Positions 1 through 9,400 of a stretch of DNA of 49,649 bases are shown here, piece by piece (within the stretch, counting starts at the first letter, position 1; every line of letters starts with the position of its first letter). Under the pieces are notes generated by a model. It was not told where the DNA came from. It saw only the letters and a list, made by a program, of their open reading frames with translations, and did no database searches. The position numbers and the translations under genes are program-made. Source of the DNA: a virus; IMG/VR virus record IMGVR_UViG_3300042309_002738, positions 1 to 49,649 of that record, one strand, 5' to 3'.

Positions 1-86
1 GTATTTTTAAGTTGATCACCAACACGAGGTTGTTCTCTAACTTCTTGTAAGATCTCCAATATGTAACGACGAAGTAAGTCGGTCAT
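1..86 (-). CDS. Partial hypothetical protein (N-terminal 28 residues)
   Basis: An ATG at 86 on the minus strand opens a frame that runs off the window edge. The visible peptide begins MTDLLRRYILEILQEVREQP and looks like an amphipathic helix. It lies 11 bases after the stop of the HD-domain gene, so it is probably the next gene of the same transcript. The helix carries I-L-E and L-Q-E triplets, loosely like the N-terminal helices of several small virion proteins in this window, but it lacks their MK[IL]T opening. No function can be assigned from 28 residues, and the ribosome site before the start is weak. Confidence 0.5.
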   Translation of the reverse strand, partial: MTDLLRRYILEILQEVREQPRVGDQLKN

Positions 87-97
87 GTTACTAAATA

Positions 98-694
98 TTA
101 CTTAGCGACCAATTCTTTCTCTTGTTTCGTAGAGATTACGTCAGCCATGTGAACTACATCAACCAGACGTGGCTCTTTCATCTTATACGGAGCATTCGAC
201 TCGTCGTACTGGCCATCATTGAGGACGATCGCCAACCACTCATCCTGCGAAAGTTTCAATCCAAAGCGTTGACATAACCAGACGCCGCGGTGGGGGACTG
301 TCATGTATTGGATGTCTTTGTTGTGTTTATACATTTCACCAAGCTTTTCACGATGCCAATCGGAATCCTGAGGAACATAATAGTCCTTCTCATGATCGCC
401 AACCTTGCCTAGGTCATGGAAGAGGCAGCCAATGATGAGAGAATCCTTTGGTAGTTCCCAACCAAACGTCTTGCATAGCTTCATTGCGTTCCCTAGGACA
501 CGAAGCGAATGATCCACCAAACCACCAGGAATAGCGTGGTGATAATCCTTGCGGCTTGAAGCGGGACACAGTGCCAACCGCTCTGACATATGGTCAATAA
601 GCTCAAGGGCTGCAGGTGATCGATCCCCTAATCTCTCGCAAAGTGAACGATACTTGTCAAAGTTTGCGGCAATTTCTTCAGGACTTAAACTCAT
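98..694 (-). CDS. HD-domain phosphohydrolase
   Basis: This 198-aa protein has the metal-binding pattern of the HD superfamily: His52/53 and His62 in HHAIPGGLVDHS, the His93-Asp94 doublet in FHDLGKVGD, His135, and a late Asp185 in VHMADVIS. HD enzymes hydrolyse phosphate esters, often nucleotides, cyclic nucleotides or RNA ends; the closest feel is to YhaM-type or nucleotidase-type HD domains, but the substrate cannot be told. It is a single soluble domain with no signal peptide. It follows the DNA polymerase gene after a 69-base gap that contains a TATAAATC-like sequence (761-770 on the minus strand). A role in nucleotide or RNA turnover during infection is inference. Confidence 0.75.
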   Translation of the reverse strand: MSLSPEEIAANFDKYRSLCERLGDRSPAALELIDHMSERLALCPASSRKDYHHAIPGGLVDHSLRVLGNAMKLCKTFGWELPKDSLIIGCLFHDLGKVGDHEKDYYVPQDSDWHREKLGEMYKHNKDIQYMTVPHRGVWLCQRFGLKLSQDEWLAIVLNDGQYDESNAPYKMKEPRLVDVVHMADVISTKQEKELVAK

Positions 695-763
695 AAAGCC
701 ACACTACCATAATGTGCCCTTGATGTACATCTATTTTATTGTGTCTCATTTACCATAGAAGAT

Positions 764-1990
764 TTATATCGTTTCAAACTTTAAAGGAAATTTGGACGAA
801 TATCCGGGTACGATTGTGGATTTTATTCCTTCCACATCTTTTATTCGATCCTCACGAACATCAAGTATCAATGCATCGTGCAACACAAATAATGGACGGA
901 TCCCATCAGTTCCAAGTTGTTCAACCACATTTTTGAATCCTAAAAGTGATACATCAACACCGGTTGACTGGGCAAATGTATTCACCAAAAGATGATCTTG
1001 TGGTTCTGGTAGTTCTAGGGGGCGACCATATTTATTTTTTATCTTTGATGTTAATGAGTATTCTTCTTTCAATCTCTTTTTTAAGTGTTGGGTCTCGAAA
1101 TACTCCCTAATTGTTCCAACAAACTCATCAAGTTTGGAACCAGATATACCCAGCCTGAGCCCTAGTGTATGTTTTGAAGATCCGTAAAGCTCGCTGATAA
1201 CAGCCCCTTTCACAACATCCCTGTCTATAGTTCCACCAAACAACTCTCGAGCAATTTTTGCATATAAATCAGGCCCATCAAACTCCTTTCCTGTCTCTGC
1301 TAGGATGATTCTTGCCTCGAGCGCAGAAAAATCAATGGAACATATGTAACCGCCTGGGAAATTTGACTTGAGAAGCTTTCTATGCTCTTTTTTCAACGTA
1401 AGGATGTTTGGTCCAGATGAAACCTTGAGTCTTCCAGTTCGTGTTGCGAACCTATCATATTCTACAACGGGTAGATAACCACCTGGTCCTGGTTTAAATG
1501 TCTCTAACGCACCAGAATCCCTGTCCACAGAATCACATGCTTCCTTAAACAAGTTGGCATCAACCTTTGCGGCCTTTAGTGAGGATAAAAACCTCCCCCC
1601 GGGTCCCCAAGAAGAGATATAATAATCTTTTGGTAAAGATTGAATGACATCCACTATTGATTTAATCAGAGTTTTTACAAAATGTTTGTAGGGCAATGAA
1701 GGCATCACTTGAGACCAAGGTATTCTGACATCTAGAGACCCAGAGGTGAGCAAAGTCATTGGCTTATGCCATCTATCAGGAGGTTTTATGGAAATGTCAG
1801 TGCCGTTCAAACGTAGGATTGAATCTAGACATAATGGTTTATTAGGGTCTAACGTCCCATCAAGAAACCAAACTTCCTTTGGATCTTTTGACGTTGTGAA
1901 AAAACCATCCCCAGAGACAATTATATGTTTTTCAGAACCTAAGATCGCAGACGAGATACAAAAAGTGTCCACGACACCATCGTACCACAA
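764..1990 (-). CDS. Family A DNA polymerase, polymerase domain only
   Basis: The 408-aa product carries the family A polymerase motifs. Motif A is DFSALEARI with catalytic Asp220; the fingers motif B is R257-x3-K261-x7-Y269-G270 (RDVVKGAVISELYG); motif C is LHDALILDV with His371-Asp372. TRTGRLKVSSGPNILTL (183-199) is the usual template/primer-binding segment before motif A. The acidic residue normally following HD is Ala373 here. Only about 210 residues precede motif A, so a full 3'-5' exonuclease domain is absent. The start is uncertain: the called start is TTG at 1990, with an in-frame TGA a few codons upstream and no clear ribosome site. It lies directly after a baseplate hub gene, whereas T4-like phages normally replicate with a family B enzyme. 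Confidence 0.8.
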   Translation of the reverse strand: MWYDGVVDTFCISSAILGSEKHIIVSGDGFFTTSKDPKEVWFLDGTLDPNKPLCLDSILRLNGTDISIKPPDRWHKPMTLLTSGSLDVRIPWSQVMPSLPYKHFVKTLIKSIVDVIQSLPKDYYISSWGPGGRFLSSLKAAKVDANLFKEACDSVDRDSGALETFKPGPGGYLPVVEYDRFATRTGRLKVSSGPNILTLKKEHRKLLKSNFPGGYICSIDFSALEARIILAETGKEFDGPDLYAKIARELFGGTIDRDVVKGAVISELYGSSKHTLGLRLGISGSKLDEFVGTIREYFETQHLKKRLKEEYSLTSKIKNKYGRPLELPEPQDHLLVNTFAQSTGVDVSLLGFKNVVEQLGTDGIRPLFVLHDALILDVREDRIKDVEGIKSTIVPGYSSKFPLKFETI

Positions 1991-2014
1991 TGCATAGCAA
2001 AATTACATCATGAG

Positions 2015-3796
2015 TTATTTTTTCGTGGTTTTTGCATTATTTACAGGAGTTTCTTCGACCGATATTTCAGATACCTGTGCTTGATCAGCAGCCTCTATCG
2101 CTTCCTCTTTTTGCTTCGTATCAATCCCCATAGCCCTAAGTTCGTTATCAATTGATGTTGCACCAAAGAACCTACCATAACCATCGGTGTATTTGAACGT
2201 CCACGCGGTTTCGAACTTTCCTGGTTGGAAGTTGTGTTGTATTTGGGTTGATTTGTAAAGGTTGTCCATCGTTGTACCAGTTTCAAAGTCTAAAAAGTAT
2301 TCTTGAAATACATTTGCAATGGGACACCCTATGGTTGTTAGACTGACCTCTACTGGTAGCGCTCTAACAGGGAGATTGTTTTCTGCCATAGATAGTGCAT
2401 TTGGTGCGACTGTTGAATTTGCCTTGAATGAACCACCTGTTATATTCATTGCCGCGACGGCGCCGTCCATTTTTGATTGAACCTGTACATTGTAAACCAT
2501 TGTCGCATTTGTACCTCCGACGACGATCTTAGCTACTGTTTCTCCAATAAAATCACGCAAAACATTTGCACCCTTTGCAATCGTCTTACCGACAGATACA
2601 CCATCTATTGTTATGTTTTGTGTTGAACCAATGTTTGTCTGTATTCCTACATCACTTCCACCAGGTCCTGCATACAGTCTTCCATAAGATTTTATAAAGT
2701 TTGTTTTTTCTTCGTTAGTTACGTCTGTTTCAAATACTTTATAATTTCCTTCTTTATCTTTAAACAACTTTGATTGTTTAGAGAACGGATTGTATGTTCT
2801 ATCGTAGATATCAATTCTCAAAATTCTTTTATCTTTTATCTCTGGATCAGTTATCTTAAATCTTTCTGGAGGTGGATTATATTTTGCACCCACTCTGTGT
2901 TGTAATTTATATAATAAGTCTAACTTATTTCCATCATTTTCATAGTAAGTTTCCATTTTCATTGTTATGACAGGTGACTTAAACTCACCATATTTCTCGA
3001 ACCACTCTGTCATAGGAACTTTTTTATCATCTGGTTTTGCATCTGATTTCTCGGCGCTATCTGGGGTTGGGTCCTTCTTGGGTTCAATTATGCTTCTCAT
3101 TCCGTAACCAACTGCCCTTTGATCTCCAAAGATAGCACCTGATGCCCAGTTGAGAAAGTCTAAAACACTCATAGATTCTCCACCACGCTTCATACAGAAG
3201 TCAGCAAATGCCTGTTCCGCATATGAAATTTCAACAGGAAATTCAGCAATACTGTGTAGACTTATTGGCCCACAAGATTCATTTATTTGATAAAAATTTA
3301 CTTGTACCTCATCTACTCCTTGCTCTTTTGCAATTACAGTTAAACCTGGAAGGCAAAATGACAAAAACATCTTACCAAATGAAACTAATTTAGGAGATGT
3401 GTCTGGTGGTGGAGGATCTTTTTTTGGCTCTGCTGGTTTTTGTTTTGCGCCACTTCCGCCAACACCTCCACCACCGCCGCCACCTCCACCACCGCCGCCT
3501 TTATCCCATCCATGCTTCTTTAGTTCTTCTGCATGTTGCTGTTTCATGTATGGTTTATCCCATGAACCAGCTAACGGTTGTTCCATTAGTAAACGCTCAC
3601 GTTGTGTACATTTAGCTACTGCCCATGCAGCAGGTGTGGGTTTACTGTAACTGTTAAAAACTGCTGCTTCGCCTATGCCCTGTAGGCCTTCAGTTTTTTC
3701 TAATTCAAAAGCGCATTCATTTATACGTTTATCGATATAACCGTAATGCTTTTGGAAATATGTATCTAATTCTTTTTTACTTTTGAAGTTTCCCAT
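2015..3796 (-). CDS. Baseplate hub-like protein with polyglycine hinge
   Basis: 593 aa. An N-terminal region of about 100 residues is followed by a run of 12 glycines (about 101-112) and a Lys/Pro linker, then a large beta-rich part. The C-terminal 110 residues (IGCPIANVFQEYFLDFET, then TTMDNLYKSTQIQHNFQPG and TDGYGRF) follow a pattern I recognise from the last domain of gp27/D-type tail hub proteins: a short loop, a DFxTGTTxDNxY segment and an HxxxPGKF segment. It is the last of the structural genes and sits just upstream of the polymerase gene. The hub assignment is from pattern memory; membership in the baseplate is supported by gene order. The polyglycine stretch probably gives a flexible joint. 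Confidence 0.55.
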   Translation of the reverse strand: MGNFKSKKELDTYFQKHYGYIDKRINECAFELEKTEGLQGIGEAAVFNSYSKPTPAAWAVAKCTQRERLLMEQPLAGSWDKPYMKQQHAEELKKHGWDKGGGGGGGGGGGGVGGSGAKQKPAEPKKDPPPPDTSPKLVSFGKMFLSFCLPGLTVIAKEQGVDEVQVNFYQINESCGPISLHSIAEFPVEISYAEQAFADFCMKRGGESMSVLDFLNWASGAIFGDQRAVGYGMRSIIEPKKDPTPDSAEKSDAKPDDKKVPMTEWFEKYGEFKSPVITMKMETYYENDGNKLDLLYKLQHRVGAKYNPPPERFKITDPEIKDKRILRIDIYDRTYNPFSKQSKLFKDKEGNYKVFETDVTNEEKTNFIKSYGRLYAGPGGSDVGIQTNIGSTQNITIDGVSVGKTIAKGANVLRDFIGETVAKIVVGGTNATMVYNVQVQSKMDGAVAAMNITGGSFKANSTVAPNALSMAENNLPVRALPVEVSLTTIGCPIANVFQEYFLDFETGTTMDNLYKSTQIQHNFQPGKFETAWTFKYTDGYGRFFGATSIDNELRAMGIDTKQKEEAIEAADQAQVSEISVEETPVNNAKTTKK

Positions 3797-3820
3797 TATT
3801 GTTACTATTAGGTGTGTAAA

Positions 3821-6118
3821 TTATCGAGGTGGTTGCCATGGACATTTTTCATCTCTCATGAGCACCTTAATTCTTTCTATGTCCACGCCAGCAGCAGAAC
3901 TTTCATTTCGTATACGATCTTCTTCTTTCAACCACTTTGCTTTTTTATCTAGATCACCCATATTCTCAGCAAGTACGCTCATATTGTATGCTTCTTCTGA
4001 GCGCGAATAATTGTTCTCAATAAGATTATATTTTTGCCAATAATGACCTTCAAGTTTTTTGCAGGTGTCATTGTCTGCATTTGTTGATACTTTTTTAGCA
4101 CCGCCGCCGCCACCTCCACCACGTCCTCCACCACCTCCACCGCCTCCGCCTCCGCCTCCGCCGCCATAGCCACCACCTCCGCCTTGATTTTTTGGTGCAG
4201 GTTTTGGTTCTTCTTTTGGTTTTGTCTCATCAACGTAGTTAGACATTGCCTTGATTAGGTCTTCTCCAAACAATCTTTGATCAGGTTGTCCTTCTCTTTT
4301 TATGATAGTGTCTGTTGGTAAGAATGGATCTTCTCCCTCTTTCTTAAATGAATCAAACTTTGATTTTGCAAAATCTCTTGATTCATTTTTTTGTTGAACC
4401 TTCCATACCGGTATTTTTTCAGTTGGATCAATTTGATATATGTTTAATAGAAGTTGAATCAATCTCCAGGCTTTTTGATTGAAAGGCTGCTCCTTTTTTA
4501 TTCTTCTTCCTTCTGCTTGTAGAATTTTCAATAACTCGCTTGGGTCTATTGAAGGTTCTAAATTTCCAGCTTCTAGCGCTTCAATGCTTTGCATTATTCT
4601 GTTGTCAGAGCCAACACCTAACGAATTCTTAAATGCCTGTTCTGCGTCTGTAGACTTTGAAGAAATTGCATTACGTAACTGTTTAATTTCTGCAAGTATT
4701 TTTGGAAGTTGCCTAAAAATTGAAGTTGTTGGACTTCCCTGTACGTCTATTCTACCTTGTTCTATGTTAACGTTCGTCTTATTGAGTAAATCAAGTTTAA
4801 CAGTTGCTTGACCAGTGTTATCAAATGAATAACCAACATTTTTTGTGAAGAATGCGTGACGGGTCAACATAGTTTCATTTACAAATTTTGCGTAAGCATT
4901 GTCTTCGTTATTTTTGCCTCTTGGCGCTAACCAACCAAATGTGATCCATATCGTTATATCTGCGGTACCTGAAGGTCCTCTAACAAACTCTGAGAATTCT
5001 ACTAACCTTGCTTTATCGTGTACTCTAAATTCCAGGCTTGCATTTAAGGTTGGCTGATTGATAGAACCAGCATTAATGATTGATACTTGCGCAGAAGTAA
5101 GAGTTGCTGGGGGTAAAAATGGCTTTACATCAAGTAATCTACTATCTGACTTAGCCTTTAACTCTTCCATATTTGTGAGAGTTTGTGGAGTTGTAAACAT
5201 TTCCATTCCCGTTATAAACACTTCCTCAGTGTTTTCAGCGGGTCCTGGTCCTGTTTTTCCTCCTTTTTTTGCAGAAGTTGCAACATTAAACGTTGCAAGC
5301 ATCGCAGCATCGGTTGGTGATAAAGTATTTGTAAAAACTTTTGTGCCTCTTGTGATGCTTTTTCCGTTAGCATCTTTAATTGTTTCTGTTTCTTCCCTGG
5401 GTGGAGGTAATGAACCTAAAAGATACCTGATAATAGAAGGCCTGTTGAGATAGGCACCAATTATCTTTCCGTCAGATCCTTTAATTGTATCACCACGTAA
5501 TCGTGGCATTTGAAATTCAACATCAAGATAAGGCACCATCTGCGAAGCAAAATGTGATGGGATATGATTCAAAAAAAGACTAACTTCATCTACACCTTTT
5601 CTAATATCACTTAGCAACGGCATTCTGAGAACATTTAAAGTAACGTCAACACCTGGTTCCTCACCACCCGTAGTACAAATATTTTGATAATAATTTTCTG
5701 CAGTAATTTCTTGACCTGCACCAGCATCTGACTTAGATGGCTTAGTTGACTTTGTTATCCAGTATTCTCTATCTAAAAAAGTCGCTTTTCCTGTTGAGTC
5801 GATCGCAGCAGTTTGATAACCAACACCCCTAAGAGGAATATTAGTGTAACTTTTTAAAGTCTCTATTATTTTTCTACCAGGTGTAGTCACCCTAATATAA
5901 GTGTCGAACAAAACCTTGAATTGATCTTGCGTTATGTCCTTATCGCTAAATCTTTTCTTAGTGAAGAGTTTTAATTTGCCAAACTCATCTTGTGGAGTCA
6001 AAAATCTATAAAAATTGATTACATCAGAATTGAACCTGCCAAGCGCTGGGTCTGGTCTATTCGGATCGTATTCACCTTTTCTTAATTCGTATTCAACGTC
6101 TGACATAACAATTGACAA
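3821..6118 (-). CDS. Baseplate structural protein with C-terminal polyglycine hinge
   Basis: 765 aa, not recognised by family name. Residues 1 to about 640 are mixed alpha/beta with beta-rich stretches (for example ADITIWITFGWLAPRG). A glycine run of about 30 residues interrupted by single Tyr and Arg lies near residues 640-675, followed by a 90-residue charged helical tail ending CPWQPPR. It is directly downstream of the gp53-like gene (2-base gap) and upstream of the hub-like gene that also has a glycine hinge, so it is almost certainly a baseplate or hub component. The start is ambiguous: TTG at 6118 has AGGA five bases upstream, while ATG at 6106 (MSDVEYEL) lacks a close ribosome site. 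Confidence 0.6.
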   Translation of the reverse strand: MSIVMSDVEYELRKGEYDPNRPDPALGRFNSDVINFYRFLTPQDEFGKLKLFTKKRFSDKDITQDQFKVLFDTYIRVTTPGRKIIETLKSYTNIPLRGVGYQTAAIDSTGKATFLDREYWITKSTKPSKSDAGAGQEITAENYYQNICTTGGEEPGVDVTLNVLRMPLLSDIRKGVDEVSLFLNHIPSHFASQMVPYLDVEFQMPRLRGDTIKGSDGKIIGAYLNRPSIIRYLLGSLPPPREETETIKDANGKSITRGTKVFTNTLSPTDAAMLATFNVATSAKKGGKTGPGPAENTEEVFITGMEMFTTPQTLTNMEELKAKSDSRLLDVKPFLPPATLTSAQVSIINAGSINQPTLNASLEFRVHDKARLVEFSEFVRGPSGTADITIWITFGWLAPRGKNNEDNAYAKFVNETMLTRHAFFTKNVGYSFDNTGQATVKLDLLNKTNVNIEQGRIDVQGSPTTSIFRQLPKILAEIKQLRNAISSKSTDAEQAFKNSLGVGSDNRIMQSIEALEAGNLEPSIDPSELLKILQAEGRRIKKEQPFNQKAWRLIQLLLNIYQIDPTEKIPVWKVQQKNESRDFAKSKFDSFKKEGEDPFLPTDTIIKREGQPDQRLFGEDLIKAMSNYVDETKPKEEPKPAPKNQGGGGGYGGGGGGGGGGGGGGRGGGGGGGAKKVSTNADNDTCKKLEGHYWQKYNLIENNYSRSEEAYNMSVLAENMGDLDKKAKWLKEEDRIRNESSAAGVDIERIKVLMRDEKCPWQPPR

Positions 6119-6120
6119 TA

Positions 6121-6420
6121 TTATCCTAATAATCTTTGAACATCATTAATATCTGGGACTTTTATGACTGTTCCAGGTGGTGCCTGTAATGCCCACCCTA
6201 TTTCAGAAGCCGCAGCAATGACCCACCAATATCTGGAATCTCCATAAATCGCTCCAGCGATGTGTTCTACCCTGTCAGCCTCTGTCAATATCAACACTTT
6301 TGTTATTTGTATATCGCCACTCTCTATTCCGCTACGGATCGTATTGATAGATTCTGTGGATTGTATACCTTTAAAATCATAACGATAACCATCTTTTTTG
6401 TATCTGTCAAATGCAGCCAT
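6121..6420 (-). CDS. 53: gp53-like baseplate wedge protein
   Basis: 99 aa. The order ILTEADRVEHIAGAIYGDSRYWWVIAAAS and then APPGTVIKVPDINDV matches the LysM-like fold of T4 gp53 and related small baseplate proteins: a short helix, IYGDxRYWW, then PGT-x-hydrophobic-x-P. In such phages the protein joins wedges to the hub. Its small size, position between two large baseplate genes and tight spacing (2 bases to the next gene) fit this role. No peptidoglycan hydrolase residues are present, so it is structural, not lytic. Confidence 0.8.
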   Translation of the reverse strand: MAAFDRYKKDGYRYDFKGIQSTESINTIRSGIESGDIQITKVLILTEADRVEHIAGAIYGDSRYWWVIAAASEIGWALQAPPGTVIKVPDINDVQRLLG

Positions 6421-6426
6421 AATAAA

Positions 6427-9400
6427 TCACACCCCTGGTATCTTTGGTCTTTGAACACCAATTTGGTATATTGGTGCCCTGTTTTGTCCATCTGATGAAA
6501 GACCAGGTGGGATATCATGCACAGGAGTGAAGGACATTGTGATCTTACACATCTTTGGAGCTTTTCTTTCATCGCTTGTGTCCCACGTCCCAGCCATCCA
6601 GTCAAACTGCATAGACTCAATAAATCCTGCAAGTCCTTGACCACCAGCTGATCTAAATGAACGAACGATTGTGTTATTTCGTGGATCCATAAATGTTGCA
6701 ACTTCTTCTGCATAACGGGCAGCTGAATCACCAGGACCCTTTTTTATTGCTTCCTCATATTCTTGTCTAACTTGTTCAGACTCTTGTGAAAGTTTTGCAT
6801 TTGCTTCTGCTATTAAAGCATCTTGAGTTGAGGTTGATAAATCTAACGCTAATTTTATCGTTTCATCATACTGTTTCTTAGATAGCGGATATAATTCTTG
6901 TAGTTGTGATTTAGAAATTAAAAATTTTTCAGGAATGGATGGTTGTTCAAATTTTTCTTCTAGCGGATAGTAAGCATTTTGTTGTTTCATCTTTTTCGCC
7001 AAATGATCATTAAACTTTTTTTGTTCTTCTTCTGTTCTATTGGCTTGATTACCATATCCCAGTGATACAGTTTGATATAAATCTACAAATTCTGCGCGAC
7101 AAACGAATCTAGTATCATCTGAATATACTTTTTGTATGTCAATTGGTTCAGTCACAATATCTACCGTGTAAGATTTATTATCTCCTGGGTCAACAGAATA
7201 ATATAACTTTTCTATTTTTTCTTTTCCGTCTTTTCCTTTTGTTTTTGTGGTATGTTCCTTATATTCCTTGACAACCTCTAGTAATTTTACTCCTATAAAA
7301 TAATCAGCGGGATTGTTGAGGGCAAATATACCTTTTTTTCCTTTAGTATCTGAAGCATACACGTTGTAAGATTTTTTTAAGTTATCAGTTGAATTTTTAT
7401 TTTCTTCTGAATCATTGGTATTTGATGCAGCTAAAAAAATTATTTCTCCTTCCTTAACTTTCCACAAATAATCAGGACCATATTGTCTAGAACCTGTCGC
7501 AAGTTCTTTTTTCAATTTTTCATTTGCCTCAGTTGCCTTACCTATGCTTTCACTAGCTTTTTGTCTTGCATCAGCAATTTTCGCATCTCTATTTTTTTGT
7601 AACTTGAATTTACCCGTTCTATCAACTTCATTAAGAACTGTGTCATTTTCTTGAAGACCAAATACCTTTGATAGATTGAACTTTGAATAGTTAGAAGTAA
7701 TAAGGTTACCCAATCTCAATCTCACTAAGGGAGATGCGCCGATTGCTTGAGTGAATGGCTTTACAAATGAATAAGAGTCATTTGAAACTCTTTTGCCAGA
7801 TGTGTATTGTGGGTACATCAATGTTGTTAGCTTATTTATTTTAAACCATAAAGCATCAAAGTCTTTACTATCTAGTGCGGCTGCGATGAAAGAGAGACTA
7901 ATCTTTCTTTGAGTATTTTTATAAACTCTTACTGGTTCTACCCTGCCAAAACCTTCAACTGCATCATACGCTGCAGAATAATCCTCAGACAATGATAAAA
8001 TAAAAGCGTGGAATCCAACTATTTCATTTGTTCTAACATCATGGAAATAGAAAGGAACATATTCGGCGTCAAATGAACGTTCAATACTGTCTCTAGTATT
8101 TTCTGAGATTCTGCCTATATCACCATCAGAAAATAACATTCTAGTTGTGCTGGTTGGGTCTAGATCCCTAGAGGGAAGAACTGAAGTGGGACCATCAAGT
8201 TTTTTAGTTAAATCAAAATAAGACGTAGGAGAAGATAAAAGTAAGTCGTTAGTTTGATTAACTGCCCAAGCTAGCTTTCTCACCCTTCCTTGGAATAACC
8301 TGCTTTTGCCATACCTTGTTGCTGAATTATCGTCATCTGCAGAATCAATTATAGATATTTTTCTTGTGTTATCTATGGTTTGTGATACGTCAAAAAGAGT
8401 TTCTCCGCTTACAGACGTTCCAACGTCACCAATTTGTGCAAAAAAATTAAAAATTCCGACTAGTCTTGAATCCCTGATAATTTTTATAATTTCCAAAGAT
8501 TTTTCATCTGGGCTTATGTTCTTAATTTCATTCACTTCTTTCAACAACATTGACATTCTCGTAGAAGATCTAATAATTGACCTTGAAAGAATCGTGCTAT
8601 AGTTTACGGTTTCATTAGGTCTTGATAACGTGGGTAAATTCGTTGACCTATTGATTTTGTAAAATAAATTAATTCCTAAAATTACTGCTTCTTTGTATGG
8701 TTTAGCTGTTGGTATTATGTTGATGAGTTGTAATTTCTTTGTTAAACTTGGATTAGAATTACTTTGATAATTCGGTTCAGTTGTTCCTCCATAGTAAGAA
8801 CCTATTCCTTGCCTGCCAGAGCCTCTATATCTAGTCGTTACGCCAAGAGGTATGTTACCTGATTCTACTCTTTCCTCTATCATCTTAAATGCATTGAACA
8901 CGCTACTCACAAGTGCTGCTGCGGTAGCGACTTGGGTTTCGTTTGAAAGACCAGAGAATCTGTCAACTATGTTATTTAGTGTTGTCTCAAACTTAGAACC
9001 GAAGTCTGTCAATTCATCTGGTTTTATTACCTCTTGAGGTAAATTTCTTATGATGCTCTCTATATTTAATCTTTCAATTGGTTGACTCAAATCTTCGACT
9101 GAAGATACGTTTCCACCTTGAGATGAAATGTTTGAATTTTCTTTTGATTCAGAAGGTGAACCACCTTCAACATTCAAATAAGTTGCATTCTTTTGTAATA
9201 TTGGTGCTATCTTAGCAAGTCTTTTGAAACCATACTCTCTTTTTGTAGAGTCGTTGTTTCCAGGTGATGTTCCAAATTTAAGTTTATCAGGATTCACAAA
9301 TGACGAATTATCATCAAACTTTTCATCAGTCACAAACTTCACAGAATTGGCACTCAAATACTCCGGAACAAATCCACCACTGTTATCAATAGGACTAAAT

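Noticed and set aside
761-770. TATAAATC-like late promoter upstream of the HD gene
   Set aside because: One base from the T4 late core, but this genome is AT-rich and I found too few similar sites at gene starts to define a promoter class.
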